From positions 24,348,501 to 24,412,500 of the forward strand of contig NC_083689.1 of NCBI RefSeq assembly GCF_033118175.1: 64,000 nt of DNA. The letters are read 5' to 3'. Position numbers and translations under genes: made by a program. The notes below the pieces were generated by a model. That model searched no databases. It had not been told where the DNA came from and was given only the letters and a program-made list of their open reading frames with translations. This document shows, piece by piece, positions 10,587 to 20,340 of this stretch (position 1 is the stretch's first letter; each line of letters starts with the position of its first letter). The DNA is from Dama dama. Its lineage: Eukaryota; Chordata; Mammalia; Artiodactyla; Cervidae.

Positions 10587-10685
10587 TTTTTTATTATTTT
10601 GGCCACACCGAGCAGCATGCGGAATCTTAGTTTCTCCAGCAGGAATCAAATTCGTGCCCCCTGCTGTGGAAGCATGGATTCTTTT
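10587..10685 (-). mobile_element. CHR-type SINE, broken
   Basis: 'ttttggccacaccgagcagc', 'gcggaatcttagtttctcc' and 'cccctgctgtggaagcatgg' are CHR sequence in reverse. The head is missing because another SINE follows directly. Confidence 0.7.
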
Positions 10686-10697
10686 TTTTTTAACTAT

Positions 10698-10906
10698 TAT
10701 TTATTTATTTACTTATTTTTGGCCGTGCTGGGTCTTCTGGGTCTTACTGCGGTGGTTTCTCTTGTTGCAGAGCACAGCTTCAGTAGTTGTGGCCCAGGGG
10801 CTTAGTTGCCTCAAGGCATGTGGGATCTTCCTGGACCAGGGATCAAACCTGTGTCCCCCTGCATTGGCAGGCAGATTCTTAACCACCAGGCCATCAGGGA
10901 ATTCTC
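10698..10906 (-). mobile_element. CHR-type SINE (long form)
   Basis: Reverse copy from 'tttttggccgtgctgggtct' to 'accaggccatcagggaattc'. Confidence 0.8.
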
Positions 10907-11138
10907 CAAACCATTTACAAGTTGGTCAACAGATTGGAAGTGGCGTGAGCTCTATTCCCTTTCTAATAGATTTTTTTTTCAATCCATCGAGGATGAGTCA
11001 CTGTCCCCTCCCCTTTTTAAAACCTGTATGAACTGGGTATTTCTGTCATATCTGGTGACCTGTTGTATGGGCAGTGGGGTTACGGTCTCTGGCCTCTGAA
11101 CCTCTCCCATCCTTTCCCCCTGGCACTCTCCACTCCAG

Positions 11139-11873
11139 CTCCAGGAAGTCCTGACTCTCGCGCACATCAGCACCGACTACCCACTGGCCGAGACCATCAT
11201 GCTGTTGGGCTTCTTCATGACTGTCTTCTTGGAACAGCTGGTGCTGACCTTCCGCAAAGAGAGGCCAGCCTTCATCGACCTGGAGACATTCAACGCCAGC
11301 TCAGACGCTGGCAGCGACTCAGAGTACGAGAGCCCCTTCATGGGTGGCCAGCGGGGCCACACGCTCTATGCAGAGCCACATGGGCACAGCCACGGCCTGA
11401 GTGTTCAGGAGCTGTCACGCTACAGCCCGCTGCGGCTCCTCAGCCTGGTCTTCGCCTTGTCGGCCCACTCGGTCTTTGAGGGCCTGGCCCTGGGCCTGCA
11501 GGAGGAAGGGGAGAAGGTGGTGAGCCTGTTTGTGGGAGTGGCCATCCACGAGACGCTGGTGGCTGTGGCCCTGGGCATCAGCATGGCCAGGAGTGCCATG
11601 GCCCTGAGGGACGCAGCCAAGCTGGCCATCACCGTGAGCGCCATGATCCCACTGGGCATCAGCCTTGGCCTGGGCATTGAGAGCGCCCAGGGTGTGCCCA
11701 GCAGCGTGGCCTCTGTGCTACTGCAGGGCCTGGCGGGTGGCACCTTCCTCTTCGTCACCTTCTTCGAGATCCTGGCCAAGGAGCTGGAGGAGAAGAGTGA
11801 CCGGCTGCTCAAGGTCCTCTTCCTGGTGCTGGGCTACACTGTCCTGGCTGGCATGGTCTTCATCAAGTGGTGA
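11139..11873 (+). CDS. SLC39A3: SLC39A3 (ZIP3) coding exon 3, residues 71-314
   Basis: The acceptor cactccag|ctccag places the exon start at 11139 in phase 0, continuing VREK with LQEVLTLAHISTDYPLAET. The frame ends with MVFIKW and TGA at 11871-11873, giving 314 residues in all, the usual ZIP3 length. Residues 90-107 form membrane segment 3. The variable cytosolic loop carries HGHSHG (151-156), a likely zinc-sensing His cluster. Segment 4 has the transport-site motif HSVFEG (H180, E184) and segment 5 has HETLVA (H207, E208), the conserved metal-binding pair. Three more membrane segments follow (about 230-250, 260-281, 294-311). All key residues are intact and no frameshift is seen. Confidence 0.95.
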   Translation, partial: LQEVLTLAHISTDYPLAETIMLLGFFMTVFLEQLVLTFRKERPAFIDLETFNASSDAGSDSEYESPFMGGQRGHTLYAEPHGHSHGLSVQELSRYSPLRLLSLVFALSAHSVFEGLALGLQEEGEKVVSLFVGVAIHETLVAVALGISMARSAMALRDAAKLAITVSAMIPLGISLGLGIESAQGVPSSVASVLLQGLAGGTFLFVTFFEILAKELEEKSDRLLKVLFLVLGYTVLAGMVFIKW

Positions 11874-12207
11874 CAGCTCTGCCCCCACCCAGCCGGAGCC
11901 CCACAAGATGCACAGGGCCCTGCCCCGCCTCCCCTGAGGGTTAGAGCTCAGCCCCTAGGCCATGCCTGCACATAGAAGGGCCACCTGGGACCACACTACA
12001 CCCCACATCCTGCACCCCGAGCCTTGGGGCCCCACTCTTACTTTTACAAATTCTTCTCTTAAAAGTATTTCCCAAAGCTGTGTGGCCATGTCATCCTCGG
12101 GCGCGGGGATCTGGTGACTCATAGGGGAGGCGGGGCGGGACCCAGACCCTCCTCCCCACACACCCCAGCTTGGACGATATGGAAGTGGCCAGCCTCTGTC
12201 CTCCTTG

Positions 12208-12525
12208 CCGGTGGTGGCTCAACTGGTAGAGAATCCACCTGCAATACAGGAGACTCTGGTTCGATTCCTGGATTGGGAAGATTCCCTGGAGAAGGGATAG
12301 ACTACCCATTCCAGTATTCTTGGGCTTCTCTAGTGGCTCAGATGTTAAAGAATCTGCCCACAATTTGGGAGACTGGGTTCGATCCCTGGGTCTGGAAGAT
12401 CCCCTGCAGGAGGGTATGGCTTACCCATTCCAGTATTCTTGCCTGGAGAATCCCCATGGACAGAGGTGCCTGGAAGGCTACAGTTAACGGGGTCACAAAG
12501 AGTCAGACAGGACTGAGCAACTTAG
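12208..12525 (+). mobile_element. Dimeric Bov-tA SINE in the SLC39A3 3' UTR
   Basis: Two head-to-tail units with tRNA-like heads at 'ggtggctcaactggtagag' and 'gcttctctagtggctcag' (near 12323). The second carries the complete Bov-A body ending 'cagacaggactgagcaactt'. Its architecture is the same as the element at 7492-7811. Confidence 0.85.
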
Positions 12526-14844
12526 CACCTGTGGCCACCCTCAGCCTCCCCTGGAGCCCTGCAGCATGCAGCTGGCGGAGTGTCCCCAGTGTTAGCAGAG
12601 GGGCCAGGCGCTGTCACGTGACACCCTGAGTGGTTTCCATTAGGAGGGCCCTGCAGGGAGCCTCTGTTCAGGGTTAGTTGGAGGCCCTGTTCAGGGTTAG
12701 TGGTTCCTGCTGCCTGAGGCTGTGCTTGGTGGGTGGACGTATGGTTTCAGGAACCCCGGAGACACCCTGTTCCCTGTTTTCGGTGCGGCCTGCCTACATG
12801 GGGAGGTTGCCACCCAGGACCTGGGGCTGAGCTCTTTGGTTCTGGTCCAGAGACACATATGGGGAGGTTCCAGGTGCCCAGGGACTCCCGGCAGGCCAGG
12901 GTCAGGGGCCAAGTGACTCAACTCCCCCCACTAGGCACAAATGAAGCTCAGGTTCAGGAGTGCAGGGGACTAACAGCCCTGTGGGGCTGGCGTACACCCT
13001 TCCCTCCATAGGAATGAGCTGTGTTAGTGTTGTCAGGGCAACCAGCAGACGCCCCCAGGGATGAGCCAGGGCTGAGGGCCCTTTCTGGGGACTTGGCTGT
13101 GTTTCTCTGGCACGGCCTTGGCTCCTCTAGGCCTGACCCCATTACGCATACCCTTCCTGCCAACTCCTTCTCCCATTCAGCTGGGGGCCCAGGCACCTTC
13201 CTAGAATCTCTAGTCTACTCCTGTCTCAGTCAGGGTCACTGCCCAGACCCATGCCAGCAAGACCTGCTGTGGCAGTGGGGTTGTTTGCGCTCCCTGACGA
13301 GGACAGGCCCCCGTGCCCTGTGGGCCTGGGCTCAGCAGGGACTCTGGCCCGAGTGTACCTGGAGCATTTAATTGCTGTTTGAGCGGTCACCCCAGGTCCT
13401 GGCCTGCTGCTGCCAGCCAGGCTCCAGAAGCATGAGAATGCACAAGCTCCGTCAGTTTCCCTGCCAGTCTCAGGGAACAAGGGTGTATGTCCAAGCACCC
13501 CCACCAGTGCTGATGGAAGTACTGGGCCTGTTTCTAGGAACATCTATCTGGCTTTTACCAGCACCCGCATCTGAAGTTCACCTGGCCTGATGCTGTCCCC
13601 ATGCCAGGCAGGTGACCCCCGCGGGGGTAGGAACACATCCGCACCTTGTCCTAAGCCCAGCGCTGCTGGTGATGGCCTGCCCCCGCTTCACTCTGCCCTC
13701 AGCGGGCAGTATCCAGTGGTCTGCTAGATTCCAGGGCCTGTCTTCAGATGGACGGGTGCGACCCGTACAATGGGGTAGGGTCCCTCAGGGGCTCCTCTTC
13801 CCAAATCCAGTAGGAACCTCCCGTGGGGTCTGCTCTAGGAGTCCCCACTCCATACGCCCTGTCACCTAAGCACACACACAGCAGGGTCCCTGCCCTTCTG
13901 CCTGCCATCAGCTTCCTGGATGTCCTGGGGATACCGCAGGCCTGTCCGCCCCTCAGTCCCCACATTTCCCCTTCCATCCCTCCCACTGGAGCCCTCAAAG
14001 CCCTGCCGTTTCCCCTCACTCTGAGCCAGCTTTTGGACCAGGAAGGGCACTGCAACACCAGCAAAGAGGGGGAACCCCAGTGGGCCCCACTCATGTCTTA
14101 GACACTGCCACCCCAGTCCCTGGCGTCCTTGGATCTCCAGCCTGCCCAGCCTCTGTCAGGCTCTGGCCTCCTTCCAGGGTCCTACCAGCCCCAGGAGAAC
14201 TGCTTCCAGGCCCCTGGGGATGCTGTGTGGTGTAGGAGAGGACACAAGCTGTCTCATCCACCAGCCTCCCCCAAGGCTACCCCTCCTGTCTGCTGTCGGA
14301 GGAGCCAGGGTCAGTCCCAGGGTCTGCTTCTCACTGAGATGATGGTGTCAGTCAGTTGTGGTCAGCTCTCCCCTCTTGGGGTGAGGGTCAAAGCTGAAAG
14401 TTGAGGTGAGAAGAGAGGCTCATCTCATCCAAGAGGGGCCAACCTCACTCCTGAGGGCCCCTGGCCCAAGGTGGTCGTGTCCAGTCTAGACCAGGGTCTT
14501 CTGAGGACAGCTCAGTGGCTCCACCTTCCCACGGGCTCTGATGTGAGAGTGCCACGTGGTGACGGCACTTCAGCTTTGGCTGAAGAAGCCTGTGGGTTGG
14601 AAACCCACCTCCTGGGACCCCGGACCAGCCGTGACACAGAACTGCACATTGGCCACAAAAGCCTTCATCCATCTCTAACTTTGCACCTTCGAGGAAGTGT
14701 CACTCTGAGCTCTCTGTGTCTCATGGAGGAGAAGGGGGTGGACTCCTGCTGATGATCTGTTTAACGTTGCACGGCGACCAGGCACAACCACCTTTGCTTG
14801 GACGCCAGCAATCCCAGACAGCACAAATGCCTTTCTGTTTGAAA

Positions 14845-14854
14845 AATAAATAAA
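14845..14854 (+). terminator. SLC39A3: Tandem AATAAA poly(A) signals, likely SLC39A3 3' end
   Basis: Overlapping AATAAA hexamers at 14845-14850 and 14849-14854 lie in 'gaaaaataaataaaacacg'. Cleavage would be expected about 10-30 bases downstream. Confidence 0.5.
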
Positions 14855-14879
14855 ACACGAAGCTTTCAGTACAAAATAC

Positions 14880-16097
14880 CAGGTGCCACCTTTATCCGGA
14901 TGTGCCCAGCTGGGTCAAGGCCACCCCAGCCACTTGGCCCTGACCAGGCAGGCTCCTGGTGGTACGATTATGGAGACACTAGGGGAAGAGCAGAGGCACT
15001 GCTTGGAGCTCTGCAGACAATAGAGTTGACCCAGAACCTGGCTTCAGTCCTTGGCGGAGCATCACCCTCCCTCGGCCCTGCTGCCCTCCACAGTCTGCCG
15101 GGAGAGGAGGGGAGTCGGGGCTCCCAGTGCAGGCTGTAGCTGGATGGAGTCAACTGGGTTCCCCTTCCTGATCCTGAGACAAAAGAGAAGAAAATTAGGA
15201 GGCGGCACCCAGGCTTCGCAGATTGAATCAACCATAATAACAGCATGTCTCAGCCTCTGTTGTCTGCTGTTTACATTTCTGGTGGGGAATTCATTAGCAT
15301 GGGGCTGGGAGAAGGAGCCTGGTTCCCAGCCCTTCTGTGTCTTTTGGGCCTGAAAAGCAGGCATCAGACGGTTGGTATGTCCCTGCACACTGTGCCTCCA
15401 GGCCTGCCCCGACCACCAGCCCTGGACCCTCAGCCCTGCTGAGAGGAGAGGGCTGTCGGAGCCCTCCTGTCCTTGCCCCTGTTCACCATGAGCAGCTAGC
15501 TGTCCGTCAGCTTTGTGACAGAGTCAGTGACCTACCCACCTGACCTTCCAAGATCCTCCCGCAGGCCAGGAAGAGGCCAAGGAGGACTGCTGCAGGGCGT
15601 GGGGGTGGTTCTGAGAAGGCCCTAGAACTCTGTCACATTGCTGAGGCCAGACTGGGCTGCTTCTGCAGACCCTCCCCCCACCCGCTCCTGTCACCCCCGA
15701 GACCTCTACAGCTCCCAGGGCAGAAACAGCTGACTGGCCAGACAGCAGTGTTCTGGCCAAGGACCCAAGTGCTTGCTGTGTGCCTCGCCAGGCTGGAGAG
15801 AACAGGATGGGCAGTTGGGCCTTTCAGAGCCCCCGACCCAGTGCCTACAGGAACAGCTGAAGTGCTGTGTTTAATACAAAGGAAATGGCCATGATGATTC
15901 ACACACTCTCCCTCAAGGGACCGGCTGGGCCTCCCTCTGAGCTAGTTCTGGTCCTGCCACTCGGGTGGACAAACTGACCCTAGAAAATGATCCCTGCACC
16001 ACCACCACCCCCCCCTCCCCCGCCCAACTCCCACCCCCGACTCCTTCCGCCAACCTCCTGCTCGGCACTGGGGACATTCACCCGTCCTGAGCCTTAT
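14880..16097. other. SLC39A3-DIRAS1 intergenic DNA, part 1
   Basis: G+C-rich unique sequence with no convincing exon, promoter or repeat. A C-rich tract occupies about 16000-16025. Confidence 0.4.
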
Positions 16098-16418
16098 AGG
16101 ATGTGAGCAGCAGTCCTGGCTGGGGGTGGGGTTGGAGATTTTGCATTTCCTCCAAGCTCCCAGGTGATGCTGGTTAGGGGACACGTTTGAGATCCATTTT
16201 GACCTACCCTAGGGTTCCCTCAGAACTTCTGACCTGGGGCCAGTTCATCCCCCGGGGAAGGATGTGAGCAGCAGTCCTGGCTGGGGGTGGGGTTGGAGAT
16301 TTTGCATTTCCTCCAAGCTCCCAGGTGATGCTGGTTAGGGGACACGTTTGAGATCCATTTTGACCTACCCTAGGGTTCCCTCAGAACTTCTGACCTGGGG
16401 CCAGTTCATCCCCCGGGG
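16098..16418 (+). repeat. Perfect 161-bp tandem duplication
   Basis: The unit beginning 'aggatgtgagcagcagtcct' at 16098 repeats from 16259 with no mismatch seen across the read-through, ending at 'cccccggggag'. The period is 161 bases (two copies). The core ('agctcccaggtgatgctgg') looks like part of an old MER5-type DNA transposon. The identity implies a very recent duplication, or an assembly artefact. Confidence 0.9.
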
Positions 16419-16439
16419 AGGTCATTGTGGATGCTGTGA

Positions 16440-16562
16440 GGTATGGAGCAGACTCCCTGCCCCCACCCACTTGGCACCAGGAGCTCCCCCTGGTCATGAT
16501 AGCCACAAATGTCCCAAGATATCTCTCAGTGTACCCTGGGGGCTGGATCATCCACAGGTGAG
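16440..16562 (-). mobile_element. MER20-like DNA transposon fragment
   Basis: 'ggagcagactccctgcccc', 'ggcaccaggagctccccctg' and 'gccacaaatgtcccaagata' follow MER20 order. Orientation is given relative to the form starting 'gggg(a/c)cat...ctgggga'. Confidence 0.5.
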
Positions 16563-16671
16563 ACCCACATTCATAGAGCCTAAGCAGCTCACTTTCCAAA
16601 AGTGAGACTCATGATACATGGACACGAAATGCATTAAGTGCCTTGAAGATAAAAAAAAAAAAAAAAAAGCA

Positions 16672-16831
16672 GGGCTTCCCTGGTGGCCCAGTAGTTAAGA
16701 CTGTGCTCCCAATGCAAGGGGACACGTCAGGGAACCAGATCCCACAGGCTGCAATTAAAGATCCCGTGTGCCGTAACTATGACCTGGCACAGCCTAAATA
16801 AATAAATAAATATTAAAAAAAAAAAAAAAAA
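16672..16831 (+). mobile_element. CHR-type SINE
   Basis: 'gggcttccctggtggcccag' through 'aagatcccgtgtgccgtaac' to '(taaa)n' and a long A tract (16815-16831). An A tract just upstream (16651-16668) probably belongs to the target-site repeat or an earlier insertion. Confidence 0.8.
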
Positions 16832-17099
16832 GGCAAGATAGAGGAAGAGCCAGGAAGGGAGGCAGAGGCTATTTTATTTATTTTTAAAATTTATTTATTG
16901 ATTTTAATTGGATGATAATTATAATATTGTGATGGTTCAGAGACTATTTTAACATCGTGGTTGGGGGGAATCTTTGAAGGTTTCACTCCAGTCAGAAGAT
17001 GGGGGGGGTGGGCATTTCTGGTGGAGGGAGTGGCCTGCAAAGGCCCTGAGGTCTCCTGCACATCGTGGTCCTTTCCTCTGACTGATCAAAGCTTCCCTG

Positions 17100-18240
17100 T
17101 CTTATCTTTCGCTTAAAGGGGTTCATCCTGCCAGTGGCAAAGTCTACAGTGATGGAGGCGGTGATAACCATACAGCCCAGGATCTGGAGAAGCCCCTCTG
17201 GCCACCTCCAGGGGCCAGGCAGGTGACCTCAGCCAGGGACCAGCCTCTTCCACCAGGGCCTGGGGTCCAGCTTCCACAGGTGCCGGCTGACAGAATTGAG
17301 ACACCAGCCTGTTCATTCGTCAAGGCAACATGTGTTTTGACAAACGATATTCTTATTTTTAAATGTTGACACCAAACTTAAACAAAAAAACCTCTGTGGA
17401 CCGGTGAGAGCATCGGTGAGAGGCTGTGGTGCCCAACCTCAGCTTCGCCCACATAATTGCATTAATCCCAGGAGCACAGAGAGAGCAGGGCATGAGACCC
17501 AGCTGCTTTGCTCCCTGCACAGTGGGCCTGGAGGCTGTCCCTCACCTGGAGCAGCCAGCAGGAGGTCCCTAGGCTGTGAGGCTAGGCAAGGAGCTGGGAC
17601 CTCCTCCTCGATGAGGAGATGTCCCGTTGCATATAGGAGGACTTGTGCAGATCAAGGACAGCAGAGGCCAGGTGGGGGTCCCTGGCCCAGGCCCCCAGAC
17701 AGCCAGGGACAGAGGGAGGCTGGCTCAGAACCCAACGGGCCCCAGCTCTAGCCACACACCCCCCCTTGCCTCTTCCCAGCTGGGCTGCCTTGGGAGAGCT
17801 GATTCCCTTTGCTGACCTGAAGAAACCCAGCACACTTCTGTGCTGGCTCACGAAGGCCAGGGCTCTCCCGACTGGCTGTGAAGGGGGACTGCTGCCTTGG
17901 TTTGGGGTGCTCAGGTGGGGGTTGGGCCCCATGCCCAGGGAGAGCCAAGCAGAGACTCTGGGCCAGTCCTGCCCTGGCTCACGAGGCTGAGAGGCTGGCC
18001 TGGGAGCTATAAATAGCAGCCACAGAGTGGAACTGCTCTTGGTGCCCACGCTGCTCCGCATGAGTCAGCCTGCCCCTGCCTGGGCTGGCACCCTGAGCAG
18101 CCAGAGGGCTGGCTCAAGGCCCGAAGCCCAGACCAGCACCGTTGGTCACTCAGGAGATGGAAGCAGGCAGGCAGTCAGAAGGGGAGAGAGCTGCGGCTGT
18201 CATCTCTGAGCACGCAGGTGCCTAGCAGCCCCACCGAGGT
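17100..18240. other. Intergenic unique sequence upstream of DIRAS1
   Basis: Largely repeat-free for about 1.1 kb, unusual in this window, and contains the CTATAAATAG and TGAGTCAGC motifs listed next. No splice-supported exon was found. Confidence 0.4.
18007..18069 (+). promoter_or_regulatory. CTATAAATAG (MEF2/TATA) box with AP-1/MAF-like motif
   Basis: CTATAAATAG at 18007-18016 matches both the MEF2 consensus CTAWWWWTAG and a strong TATA box. TGAGTCAGC at 18061-18069 matches an AP-1/MARE half-type site. The pair sits in repeat-free DNA about 1.9 kb upstream of the DIRAS1 first exon. It could be a muscle- or neuron-active enhancer of DIRAS1, or a TATA promoter of an unannotated transcript starting near 18040. 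Function is inferred. Confidence 0.4.
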
Positions 18241-18259
18241 GGACGTCAGGCCCAATCGC

Positions 18260-18325
18260 TCCCAGCAACCCTGACAAGGAACACAATGGTGACCTTCATT
18301 CACAGATGGGGAGACTAAGGCTCAG
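18260..18325 (-). repeat. MIR-like fragment
   Basis: 'acagatggggagactaaggc' is the common MIR core ('cacagatgaggaaactgagg'). Confidence 0.4.
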
Positions 18326-18329
18326 AGGC

Positions 18330-19690
18330 ATGCTGGGCTGGGACACAGAGATCCAGACCAGAGTGTAGGATCTGTCTGCACATGGGGCTGTCTCCATCGC
18401 TGGCTGAGAGCACTTGGAGATGCCAGCCTGGGACCAGGCCACCCTCTGTGGTACCCCACGGGGCCTAGGACACGACAAGAGGGAGGTGTGCCCAGGGAAC
18501 AGCTCTAGGCAGCCACGGTTGGAAGGGGAATAGGAGGGGAGCTTGAGGAGGGCTGAAGGGGGCGGTCCAGGGAGGCCAGGAGGGAGGTGGATGGTCCAGG
18601 CGTGAGAGGTCGGGAAATGCAGCGGAGGGGTAGAATCAGGGAGAAATGGGGCTGTTCACACCCCAAAGCAGGGCAGACCTCAGGGGTCCAGACTCTGGGG
18701 GAACCAGGTGGTCTTGGGGATCATGCCCACATCTCCAAGGGAGCAGGAAGAGTCTGGCTCAGCTGGAGCCACAGACATGATGGGTCAGCAAGAATCTGGA
18801 GCCAGAGGGGCCCTTGGGTTCCAGCTGACCATCTGCTCACACATCTCATGATGGGGCACTCACCACCTTATGAAGAGCCTCTTTCACCCTGTGACCACTC
18901 TGACCCCAGAAGGCACCTCCTTGTGGGACCCTAATGTCCGCCTCCTCATCCAATCTGGGCGTACCTGCCTCTAAGAGGCGTGGGCCCTGGGGTGAGCTCA
19001 AAGACACCCCTGCCTGTGCCCCAAAGCCTGGCCTGCTCTGAAAGTCCACCCCCAGAGTCCACAGGAGGAAGGGGTGATGGCATCCTGCTAGCTTAAACGT
19101 GGACACATGGACGTCAGACACACAGATGCTTCCCAAAGGCAAACATCTACTCTCAGAGACAGCTCTGCTTTGAGACAGAGGACATTTTCCTACCAGAAAA
19201 CTGCAAATCCAGCCTCCTTGGCTCCCTTTGTTCACCCCTCTACCTTTAGAAGCACCCCCCCACCTCAAAGGCCCAATTGCCATCTCTGTCTCAGTGACCT
19301 GCCCTTACCGCCATCAACCCAGACCAAGTCCCACACCTGCCAGGAAAAAGCCTCCTAGGAGGACTAGTCTCCTGAACACCCGCATTGTCCCGAGCCTTCT
19401 TGGGCCACCTCTGCCTTCTCACACATCTGTTTATTGATTATTTATTCATTCCATCAATGCACATTCCTTCCCTTGCCCCTGAGCTGGACACCTCCCACCC
19501 CCTGGACCAGCCCAAGGGGTTGCCATTCTGTCCCTCAGTACCCTTATCTACAGTTCTGCCAGCGGGCCCCTTCTCTTTGCTCCTGGGTGCCCCTCATTTG
19601 GCCCAGCTGCTGGCTGCAGGGTGACCCTGGGGTGCTACAGCTTCATCCCGGAGAAGCCGACCCCACCCCCATTGCGTCCCTGGCAGCACT
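18330..19690. other. SLC39A3-DIRAS1 intergenic DNA, part 2
   Basis: Moderately G+C-rich with no exon or repeat assigned. Open frames here lack family resemblance. Confidence 0.4.
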
Positions 19691-20340
19691 GTGTGTTTGC
19701 CAGGCGGCGATGTAGGGGCGGGGGTCTGAGCGAGGCCCGGGAGGGACTGTGCGCGCGCGGCCGGGCGCGGGGCGGCGGTGACCTTGGCCCGGGGCGCGGG
19801 TCCCGGGGGAGGGGCGGAGCGCGGCGCCCGGCGGCGGGCGGGGACGGGCGGGGACGGGCGCGGGCGCGGGCGCGGCGGCGGCGAAGGCAGCTCGGGCGGG
19901 CGGCGGCAGGCGTGCGCGGGGCGGCGGCGCCCAAGCGGACACGGAGCCGGTCAGCAGCAGCCGCGGCGGCGCTGCAGGGACGAGCGCCCAGGTAGGTGGC
20001 CAGGGCGGGGGGCGGGGGGCGCCAGGGCCCTCTGCATCACCCCGCGAGGCCCGCAGGTCCTCTCCCCGCGCGCCCCTCCTTTGTCTGAGCCCCACCCTCC
20101 GCGGCCGCGGGGCTGGGCCCTCCTCCCCGCCGAGCCCTCCACCGGAACCCCCTCCTCAGTCCGGCCGGGCCCTGGCTGGGCCTCCTTCCGCGTGCCCACC
20201 TTGGACAGCTCCCTTTTGGCATCACCCCTCCCCCACGGTACTGACCGGGAGCCCTTCGACCAAGCCAGCCCCTCCGGCCCACCTCAGCCCCTCCTCGGCC
20301 CCGCCGTCAGGGCCTCTCCAGGAGGAGTCAGGTGCGCCCC
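19690..20340 (+). promoter_or_regulatory. DIRAS1: DIRAS1 CpG-island promoter
   Basis: An extremely CpG-dense block with repeated 'gggcgcggg' and 'ggcggcgg' units and no TATA box, spanning the first exon and the start of intron 1. Long arginine- or alanine-rich frames on both strands are by-products of the base composition. Confidence 0.75.
19850..19991 (+). other. DIRAS1: DIRAS1 exon 1 (5' UTR)
   Basis: Defined on its right by the donor gcgcccag|gtaggtgg (exon end 19991, GT at 19992-19993). The left edge is not visible in the sequence and is a guess inside the CpG island. Noncoding, as expected for DIRAS1, whose whole reading frame lies in the next exon. Confidence 0.55.

Larger units (their letters stand above)
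7306..11138 (+). other. SLC39A3: SLC39A3 intron 2
   Basis: A phase-0 intron with GT at 7306-7307 and AG at 11137-11138, preceded by a pyrimidine-rich tract ('cctttccccctggcactctc'). It is filled with L1 and SINE insertions. The interval 8905-9840 is largely unique sequence with no exon-like signal. Confidence 0.85.
11874..14870 (+). other. SLC39A3: SLC39A3 3' UTR (probable long form)
   Basis: No AATAAA occurs soon after the stop codon. The first convincing poly(A) signals on this strand are the tandem pair at 14845-14854. Taking these as the end gives a 3.0-kb 3' UTR, which includes a SINE dimer. A shorter UTR using a variant signal cannot be excluded. The many frames of 60-120 codons here show no family resemblance and are treated as chance. 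Confidence 0.5.

Noticed and set aside
11420..11812. 130-codon minus-strand frame opposite SLC39A3 exon 3
   Set aside because: Antisense shadow of the ZIP3 coding exon.
12650..12705. Short tandem repeat around 'ctgttcagggttag'
   Set aside because: Only two imperfect copies about 24 bases apart; too little to interpret.
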